From NCBI GenBank assembly GCA_019233975.1, contig JAFALY010000031.1, forward strand, positions 1 through 64,000: a stretch of DNA of 64,000 nt, read 5' to 3'. A program made the position numbers and the translations under genes. This DNA is from Alphaproteobacteria bacterium. GTDB lineage: Bacteria; Pseudomonadota; Alphaproteobacteria; UBA9219. The notes below the pieces were generated by a model, which worked only from the letters and a program-made list of their open reading frames with translations, did no database searches and was not told the DNA's origin. Positions 58,180 through 64,000 of this stretch are shown piece by piece; the stretch's first letter is position 1, and each line of letters opens with the position of its first letter.

Positions 58180-58374
58180 TCAGGACGCCTTATCGTTCGG
58201 CGGCAAGGTTTTGGTGTCAGAACCCTCGGCGGTCTTGTCTTCACCATTTAGGCCCGCCTTAAAGCTGCGGATGCCTTTACCCAGATCACCCATGACATTC
58301 GGCAGGCGCCCGGCACCGAAGATAATCAGTACAACGACGAGTACGATCAGAATATGGCCAAAGCTTAGCCCCAT
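58180..58374 (-). CDS. tatA: Twin-arginine translocase subunit TatA
   Basis: A 64-residue pore-forming subunit. A short membrane helix (5-20) is followed by the FGAGRLPNVMGDLGKGIRSFK hinge and amphipathic helix typical of TatA. The ATG at 58374 has a GGAA Shine-Dalgarno. It is the first gene of tatABC-serS-LytM and is divergent from miaA, with 73 bp between them for both promoters. Confidence 0.95.
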   Translation of the reverse strand: MGLSFGHILIVLVVVLIIFGAGRLPNVMGDLGKGIRSFKAGLNGEDKTAEGSDTKTLPPNDKAS

Positions 58375-58447
58375 GACGCGTTCCTTTCCTTGAACAGGCA
58401 ACGTAAATACAGCAATATCGGGGAGCAATATAGCACTGTTAACGCCC

Positions 58448-59347
58448 ATGTCCTTAGCAAAAATCATCCTTGTCGCTGGCCCTACGGCATCCGGTAAATC
58501 AGCCTTTGCCGCCGCTATGGCGGCACGGACAGGTGGCGTTATCATCAATACAGACGCGTTGCAGATATACGCAGGGCTACCCCTCCTTTCAGCCCAACCA
58601 ACACCAGAACAACGCGCGATGGCACCCCATAAACTGTATGGCACTACGGATGCGTCCGAACGATCATCCGCAGGAAAGTGGTTGCGTCAGGCACAGGCCG
58701 CAATTGCGGAATGCCTGCAAGCAGGACAAACACCCATTATGGTCGGTGGCACAGGGCTGTATTTTCAATCCCTCCTGGGCGGACTGGCCGAAATTCCCAA
58801 CATTCCAGAGGCCGCACATGAGGAAGCGCACCGCTTGTATATGGAGATTGGCGAGGGCGCATTCCGTCAGAAGCTGGCCTCCCTTGATGCAGAGAGCGCA
58901 AGCCGCATAGCTCCCAACGACCGTCAACGCCTGACACGCGCGTACGAAGTTGCAATCCATACCGGCAAGCCTTTGTCGGCATGGCATAGAGCGTCAGTCG
59001 GTGCGGATTTAGGCGCAGGCAGCATCACCCTGCCCTATGCCGGTCATGTGACAGTCGCCGTTGAAAGGCACCTGATTATGCCGGAACGCGATATCCTCTA
59101 TCAGCAATGCAACCAACGGTTTCATGTCATGCTGGAGCAAGGTGCGTTGCGCGAGGTTGAAGGCATTCTGCCACGCCACCTGGATGACACCCTACCGGCC
59201 ATGAAAACCATCGGCGTGCGTGAGTTGGCAGATTATTTATCCGGTAATTGTTCGCTGGAAGCGGCCATCAGCAATGCGCAACAGGCAACTCGCAATTACG
59301 CCAAACGGCAAATGACATGGTTCCGCAACCAGTGGCCAAAGACCTAA
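58448..59347 (+). CDS. miaA: tRNA dimethylallyltransferase MiaA
   Basis: A 299-residue enzyme that prenylates A37 of tRNAs reading UNN codons. It has P-loop AGPTASGKSAFA (about 9-20), the NTDALQIY motif, GGTGLYFQSLLGGL and NDRQRLTRAYEV. It lies on the opposite strand within the otherwise one-directional scpAB-tat cluster. Its end faces the scpB end across 7 bases; CCTAAG/CTTAGG forms a small inverted repeat over both stops. Confidence 0.96.
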   Translation: MSLAKIILVAGPTASGKSAFAAAMAARTGGVIINTDALQIYAGLPLLSAQPTPEQRAMAPHKLYGTTDASERSSAGKWLRQAQAAIAECLQAGQTPIMVGGTGLYFQSLLGGLAEIPNIPEAAHEEAHRLYMEIGEGAFRQKLASLDAESASRIAPNDRQRLTRAYEVAIHTGKPLSAWHRASVGADLGAGSITLPYAGHVTVAVERHLIMPERDILYQQCNQRFHVMLEQGALREVEGILPRHLDDTLPAMKTIGVRELADYLSGNCSLEAAISNAQQATRNYAKRQMTWFRNQWPKT

Positions 59348-59354
59348 GGAATGC

Positions 59355-60005
59355 TTAGGCGCTGGCGGCTTCAGCTGTTTCCGGCTCAACCCAGGACACG
59401 AATTCCTGATCTTCATCCGCGACGTCTACGCCGTCTTCCGACGATGTTTCACGCGGCAAATCAGCCAAGACGGGGCGCGCATCCAACAAACCTGCGGCCT
59501 TCAAATCTTCCGTGCCCGGAAGGTCGGATAGCGTTTCCAGATTGAAGTGGCTCAGGAAATCCGGTGTCGTGTTCCAGGTCAGCGGGCGGCCCGGCGTTTC
59601 GCGGCGCTTGCCGGGGCGTACCCAACCAAGTTCCAGCAGGATGTCCAGCGTGCCTTTGCTGGTTTCTACGCCACGAATGCTTTCGATCTCGCCACGCGTG
59701 ACAGGCTGGTGATACGCAATGATCGCCAACACTTCAGCAGCGGCGCGCGGCAATTTGCGGCGCGGCTGGCGTGTAATTTTAAGCTGAGCAGCAAGGTCCG
59801 GCGCCGTGCGGAAGCTCCAGCTACCATCCGTTTCAACCAGATTAACCCCGCGGTCAGCGTACAGCGCCTTCACCGCATAGATGGTTTCCAGCACATTCGT
59901 GCCTTCCGGCAGCTGCTGCGCCAACATATCGGTCGATAGCGGCTCAGCGCTCGCGAACAAATAAGCTTCCAAAATGCGCATTTCAGAGGAAAGTTCTGTG
60001 GTCAT
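59355..60005 (-). CDS. scpB: Chromosome segregation and condensation protein ScpB
   Basis: A 216-residue kleisin-associated protein with two winged-helix domains. Markers are LEAYLFASAEPLS, the RAAAEVLAIIAYHQPVTRGEIESIRGV stretch and LGWVRPGKRRETPGRPLTWNTT. It acts with ScpA and SMC in chromosome compaction. The C-terminal 40 residues are acidic. It starts 11 bp after scpA. Confidence 0.95.
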   Translation of the reverse strand: MTTELSSEMRILEAYLFASAEPLSTDMLAQQLPEGTNVLETIYAVKALYADRGVNLVETDGSWSFRTAPDLAAQLKITRQPRRKLPRAAAEVLAIIAYHQPVTRGEIESIRGVETSKGTLDILLELGWVRPGKRRETPGRPLTWNTTPDFLSHFNLETLSDLPGTEDLKAAGLLDARPVLADLPRETSSEDGVDVADEDQEFVSWVEPETAEAASA

Positions 60006-60016
60006 GATTGTTCCCG

Positions 60017-60844
60017 TTATTCGCTTATTGTTTCTTCGGATAAAATAGCCTGCATAGCCGATGCCTCGCGGCGGCGGATATAGATGGGCGCATAGGTGCC
60101 GTCTTGCCGCAATTCCAGCTCGCCATTCTTGACCAGCTCCAATGTCGCGGCAAAGGTGGAGGCGAGTGCGGAGCGAACCTCCAGAGCCTGTGCCTTATCG
60201 ACAACCTCTGGCAGATATTCCTTAAGCGTACCCCAGTTTGGAATGTTACCCAACAGGCCGCGCAGACGAACAACGCTTTCTTCCATGCTGTAAAGACGCG
60301 TCTCGATAACCTTGTAAGCAGGTGGTTTGCGGCGGCGCATAGGGGCCGCAAGCGCAAGCAGCAGATCCTGAATGGGTAAAAAGTAAATCGGCTTTTCTTC
60401 GATTTCCATTTTCTCCGGCTGACCGCGCAGGAAAATATCTGTGCCCAGTTGGGGGCGTTCCTGCACTTGCAATGCAGCCTTCTGCATGGCCTCCAGACGC
60501 ATCAGTTGGAACTTCAGCGCTTCGGCCAATGCTGCGGGATCTGGTTCGCCTTCCGGTGTTGCTTCCTGTTGCGGCAGGAGCAGGCGCGACTTCAGAAACG
60601 CCAGCCAGGCCGCCATGACCAGATAATCCGCTGCGATTTCCAGCCGCAGTTTACGGGCGGAAGCGATATAGGCCAAATATTGCTCAGCCAATTGCAAAAT
60701 GGAAATGGTGCCCAGATCGAGTTTCTGTTCGCGCGCAAGATTCAGCAAAAGGTCGATAGGGCCTTCGAATCCCTGCAGTGCCAGCACCAAATCTGATGCC
60801 GAAGCGCCTTCTGTAAGCGGTAGTTCTGTTGCCGGTTCGGTCAT
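60017..60844 (-). CDS. scpA: Segregation and condensation protein A (ScpA)
   Basis: A 275-residue kleisin. The N-terminal FEGPIDLLLNLAREQKLDL, helix YLVMAAWLAFLKSRLLLP and C-terminal winged helix (ELVKNGELELRQDGTYAPIYI) are typical. The 210-bp gap upstream (60845-61054) carries no ORF or clear promoter and separates it from a divergent small membrane-protein gene. Confidence 0.95.
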   Translation of the reverse strand: MTEPATELPLTEGASASDLVLALQGFEGPIDLLLNLAREQKLDLGTISILQLAEQYLAYIASARKLRLEIAADYLVMAAWLAFLKSRLLLPQQEATPEGEPDPAALAEALKFQLMRLEAMQKAALQVQERPQLGTDIFLRGQPEKMEIEEKPIYFLPIQDLLLALAAPMRRRKPPAYKVIETRLYSMEESVVRLRGLLGNIPNWGTLKEYLPEVVDKAQALEVRSALASTFAATLELVKNGELELRQDGTYAPIYIRRREASAMQAILSEETISE

Positions 60845-61054
60845 GTTTATCCTGAAACCTTAACGAATCGAATGATTTTAGACGGGAATCAGACGTGGAA
60901 TCACTGAAAAAAACACAGAATCCCCACCTTTTTCCCGTTATTCACAGTCATAAAAAGGTTATTTACCAAACTTCACGCAAATAGATCTTCAAAGTAGAGA
61001 ATGGCTGATGTTAGGCTATGTCATATCGTTTATTTCATTTTTGAGGCGTTTCCG

Positions 61055-61327
61055 ATGAAATCATTACTTGGAGCTTTTGTCGTCGCAGCCGCAATATTTG
61101 GTGCTAGCTACGTAGGCCTTGCCCACAGCGCCCTACTGGGTGCGGCTTGCCTCGTCTTAGCGGCAGGGGCCACAGGCTCTATGCAAGGTGGTGATTATGC
61201 CCTGCAGGGTGGCCGCGGCATGTCATACGGCTTAATTGCCTTGCTCGCCTTAGGTGCTACGCTGGCCATTGCGCATTTCGGATGCGGTGTAAACGTCTTG
61301 GGACCGCTTGGCGCGTCCCCCACCTAA
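61055..61327 (+). CDS. Small predicted membrane protein
   Basis: A 90-residue, almost wholly hydrophobic protein. One membrane segment lies at about 3-40, possibly a signal anchor plus a second helix, and another at about 58-80. Between them is a Gly-rich turn (GSMQGGDYALQGGRG). GAGG lies nine bases before the ATG at 61055; an in-frame ATG at 61001 lacks such a site. No family is recognised. It sits between nagZ and scpA on the opposite strand and ends 4 bases from the nagZ stop. Confidence 0.6.
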   Translation: MKSLLGAFVVAAAIFGASYVGLAHSALLGAACLVLAAGATGSMQGGDYALQGGRGMSYGLIALLALGATLAIAHFGCGVNVLGPLGASPT

Positions 61328-61331
61328 AGCG

Positions 61332-62378
61332 TCAGGCCGTCTCAGCCGTAAAGGCAACAGCCCCCAACAGAATGTCCAAACGGGCAATGTCCGCCGCCGG
61401 GCGATAATTCTTCTCCATAGGCCTGATCATTGATTGGGCATAAAGCCAGCGGCTCCAGCTTTCATCCTGCATCGGCTTCAGTGCCGCTGCCATCATCCGC
61501 ATTTCTTCGATAAAGCCGTTACAATGCAAAACAACGTCCGACCCGGCACCAAGGGCGCGACGCGCCAGATCATCCGGACGGCCATGTAATGCCTTCATCG
61601 TCAAATCATCCGACAAAAGCAGACCGTCGAATTCCAGTTTCTCACGAATAATATCCTGATGCACGACCGTGGACAGTGACGCAGGGCATGACGCGTCGAT
61701 CTGCGTAAATACGGCATGCGAGTTCATGGCAATCGGTAAATCCTTCAACAAGGTGAAGGGTACGAAATCGTCGCTTTCCAATTCGGCAACAGTTGCTTCG
61801 ATCACGGGCAGCATTTCGTGCGGATCTGTACGCAGACGCCCATGCCCCGGCATGTGTTTCAGAACCGGCAGGATACCGTTTTCCATGAAGGTTTCAGCCA
61901 TCGTGCGCGCCAACGCCGCCACAACGGCAGGTTTACGGCTATAGGCGCGGTCGCCGATGGCGCTTGTAGCACCCGGCATGAACAGGTCGAGCACAGGCGC
62001 GCAATTCACGTTGATGCCCAAACGGTTGAGTTCATAGGCAACAATTCGCGTATAGATAGCGATGGCTTCCGCCGCATCTTCCGGATCCGTTTCGTACATT
62101 TGCCCGAATAGGCGCGCTGCCGGATATTTTGCCCAATGCGGGGGCTGCAGGCGGGCCACGCGCCCACCTTCCTGATCAATCAGAATTGGCGCATCAGGGC
62201 GGCCAACAGCCTGCCTTAATTCCTTAACCAGAGAACGGACTTGTTCAGGATTGTTGCAGTTACGCTTGAAGAGAATGAACCCAAACGGATTACTTTTTTC
62301 AAAAAAGTAATACTCGTCCTGCGATAAACTTGTGCCGGAACAACCCCAAATAACGGGGAGAGGACGCTTTTCAGTCAT
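61332..62378 (-). CDS. nagZ: Beta-N-acetylhexosaminidase NagZ
   Basis: A 348-residue cytosolic GH3 enzyme that removes GlcNAc from anhydro-muropeptides in peptidoglycan recycling. Substrate loop IDQEGGRVARLQPPHW, KHMPGHGR followed by the catalytic TDPH (Asp-x-His), and nucleophile SDDLTMKAL are present. It lies downstream of the SPOR gene with a 69-bp gap. Confidence 0.95.
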   Translation of the reverse strand: MTEKRPLPVIWGCSGTSLSQDEYYFFEKSNPFGFILFKRNCNNPEQVRSLVKELRQAVGRPDAPILIDQEGGRVARLQPPHWAKYPAARLFGQMYETDPEDAAEAIAIYTRIVAYELNRLGINVNCAPVLDLFMPGATSAIGDRAYSRKPAVVAALARTMAETFMENGILPVLKHMPGHGRLRTDPHEMLPVIEATVAELESDDFVPFTLLKDLPIAMNSHAVFTQIDASCPASLSTVVHQDIIREKLEFDGLLLSDDLTMKALHGRPDDLARRALGAGSDVVLHCNGFIEEMRMMAAALKPMQDESWSRWLYAQSMIRPMEKNYRPAADIARLDILLGAVAFTAETA

Positions 62379-62447
62379 GTATCATTACCCTTAGATAATT
62401 GACCACCGCACTTCAGGGGATGTGATACGCACTGCACGTCTCTGCTA

Positions 62448-63440
62448 CTATTGACGGACCAGAAGACAGCTCATCTTCATACTCCGTAATGCAGAGCATA
62501 CACGATTTGCCCTATCTTCTGCAATCGCTTGGCTCTGAATCCTAAAGTAAATTCCTTTGCTGCCCAGGTCAGCCTTTTGTAAATGCAGGCGAATATCGCC
62601 TAATTGACTGCTATACTTGCCCTGAAGCTGCTTCGCATGGGTTTCTGCCGCAACCTCATCCGGCAGAGCGGCAAGCTGGATTTTAACCATTTTGGTTCCG
62701 CTCACCGCCTTTTTGGTTTCACGAGAAACAGCAGCGGCCTTTGGCGGTGTAACTGCTGGCTGGACTGTTGTTGCGGCGGCGGTCTGAGGCTGAGGTTGAG
62801 GCATAGGTTCAGATTTTTTCTCTATCTGCATATAACCGGGACGCTGATTGGTTGCCAATGCTTGCGGTTGTTGCTCCTCCACCCCTTGTGTTGCTTCCTG
62901 TAAAGGGAACGGTTCCTGCGTAGCCACGGCCGCTTGCTGCACAGACGGCGCAGGAGAAGCGGCAGGTGTGTCAAGGCGCTCAGCCGTTTTTTCCTGTGTG
63001 GCTGGCGGCGGCACAACCACCGGCTTGGGTTGAACCTGTATCAAAAATTCCTTACTGGTTTTGCTGCCATCACCCACATTTTGTGGGTTAGCGACGGTAA
63101 CCATCGGCTCCTCGGGCGGCGGCAATAAATGTTCGACCGTCACGGCTGTCTGGGCCTTCGGATCCATTTCCTGATACACCTGCACATCCTGATGCGGGAT
63201 GTCGATACCACCCGGTGTTTGTGGTTTTTGCTTGTAAGTACCTTCTGCCTTGATAGTCGGTATTTCACTGTTACCGCCACCATGGCGCCCTATGAAGGCG
63301 TATGCACCACCCCCCAGAATCCCCAGCAATACGCCAACAGTTATCAGTCGCCGCACGGCATAAGAGATACCCCTGCTCCGCGAGAATTCAGAGGCCACGG
63401 GACGCTGCGCAAACAGTTCAGACATCCGTGGGTCGTTCAT
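62448..63440 (-). CDS. SPOR-domain inner-membrane protein
   Basis: A 330-residue bitopic protein: cytoplasmic residues 1-28, a membrane helix at about 30-50, a long Pro/Gln/Ala-rich periplasmic linker, and a C-terminal SPOR domain (about 245-330, MVKIQLAALPDEVAAETHAKQL). SPOR domains bind denuded glycan strands at the division septum, so a divisome role is likely. The ATG at 63440 overlaps the argS 3' end by 23 bases. Confidence 0.9.
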   Translation of the reverse strand: MNDPRMSELFAQRPVASEFSRSRGISYAVRRLITVGVLLGILGGGAYAFIGRHGGGNSEIPTIKAEGTYKQKPQTPGGIDIPHQDVQVYQEMDPKAQTAVTVEHLLPPPEEPMVTVANPQNVGDGSKTSKEFLIQVQPKPVVVPPPATQEKTAERLDTPAASPAPSVQQAAVATQEPFPLQEATQGVEEQQPQALATNQRPGYMQIEKKSEPMPQPQPQTAAATTVQPAVTPPKAAAVSRETKKAVSGTKMVKIQLAALPDEVAAETHAKQLQGKYSSQLGDIRLHLQKADLGSKGIYFRIQSQAIAEDRANRVCSALRSMKMSCLLVRQ

Positions 63441-64000
63441 TACGCAATTCCTCTAACGGTGCGCAACCCATAACGGCCAGACCGCTTTGCAAAACGGTTT
63501 GCACAGCCTTGATTAAAGCCATGCGCGCATAGGTCAACGGTTTGTTGTCGGCCACGATAAAGCGCAGAGAAGTATTATCATTCCCCTTGTTCCACAGTCC
63601 GTGGAACAAAGCCGCCAAGTCCAGCAAATAGAAAGCGACGCGATGCGGTTCACAGGCCGTCGCCGCAGCCTCGACAACACGCGACCAATTCGCCATTCCC
63701 TTGACCAGCAGTAGTTCCTCAGGCGAGGAAATAGGTGTCAGGTCGGCTTTTTGCAGTTTTTCTGCCGTCAACTCATCCGCACCGAAAATCTCGCCCGCGT
63801 GACGCAGGATGGAGCAGCAACGCGCATGCGCGTACTGTACATAAAAGACCGGATTATCACGCGTCTGTTCGACAACCTTGGTAAAGTCGAAATCAAGCTG
63901 CGACTTCGGGTCGCGCGTCAACATAAAGAAGCGCACGGCCCCCGCGCCAACCTGCTCCACCATTTCACGTAAAGTAATAAGGTTACCCGAACGCTTGGAC
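63418..64000 (-). CDS. argS: Arginyl-tRNA synthetase, C-terminal part (cut by window edge)
   Basis: The last 193 or so codons of a class I synthetase. The first visible residues, SKRSGNLITLREMVEQVG, are the end of the KMSKS-type loop and its ArgS-specific follow-on. FDFTKVVEQTRDNPVFYVQYAHARCCSILRHA and the DALR anticodon-binding helices follow. The 5' two-thirds lie beyond 64000. It heads the SPOR-nagZ-scpAB-tat-serS cluster. Confidence 0.95.
   Translation of the reverse strand, partial: SKRSGNLITLREMVEQVGAGAVRFFMLTRDPKSQLDFDFTKVVEQTRDNPVFYVQYAHARCCSILRHAGEIFGADELTAEKLQKADLTPISSPEELLLVKGMANWSRVVEAAATACEPHRVAFYLLDLAALFHGLWNKGNDNTSLRFIVADNKPLTYARMALIKAVQTVLQSGLAVMGCAPLEELRNERPTDV

Overview
The window is a gene-dense chromosomal segment of about 52% GC (estimated by eye) from a Gram-negative bacterium, most likely an alphaproteobacterium. 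The lipid A enzyme LpxC, Lol/Tat-type envelope genes, an ETF-ubiquinone oxidoreductase and class I PHA synthase fit this. So does gene order: argS-SPOR-nagZ-scpA-scpB-tatA-tatB-tatC-serS-LytM factor, and purM-purN divergent from a PerM/Hda pair. The order within the class cannot be settled from sequence alone. No intergenic gap exceeds about 215 bp, and there is no rRNA, CRISPR array, insertion sequence or recognisable prophage.

Layout. 1-2279: copper handling, a multicopper oxidase fused to a SCO1/SenC domain (5' end outside the window) followed by a PCu(A)C chaperone. 2280-11269: sdhE-mfd, lpxC, parC, purM-purN. 11335-15505: DUF2066-like secreted protein, PerM permease, Hda-like ATPase, an unassigned GT-B-like protein and XerD. 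15510-19022: pheS-pheT. 19221-22122: a two-gene cassette of peptidoglycan hydrolases (GH24 lysozyme and an NlpC/P60-like protein, neither with a signal peptide), then YggT and an orphan. 22119-24195: htpG with a heat-shock-type promoter, and tRNA-Arg(CCU). 24213-26456: a secreted cysteine-rich modular protein and a periplasmic PEBP. 26540-34124: an MdtABC-like RND efflux operon without an outer-membrane component. 34099-38093: GNAT enzyme, ETF-QO, two small unassigned genes, gamma-carbonic-anhydrase-like protein. 38189-39216: rplM-rpsI with a textbook terminator. 39337-49969: GT2 glycosyltransferase, parE, ilvE, recJ, a small membrane protein, hom-glpX, a lipoprotein, phaC. 50058-54819: polysaccharide synthesis (rmlD, rmlA, a WecA-type initiating transferase, a WbpM/CapD-type dehydratase). 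54820-64000: envelope and cell-division cluster ending in the 3' half of argS, with miaA and a small membrane protein set in on the opposite strand.

Functional themes are envelope biogenesis and remodelling (LpxC, NagZ, SPOR, LytM factor, lysozyme, NlpC/P60, O-antigen/capsule genes), Tat export, copper delivery, purine and amino-acid synthesis, and DNA topology and repair. The points most worth a second look are the MCO-SCO fusion, a probable AUA start codon for purM behind a strong Shine-Dalgarno, the leaderless peptidoglycan-hydrolase pair, the cysteine-rich secreted protein, a sigma-32-like htpG promoter, and several intergenic inverted repeats.
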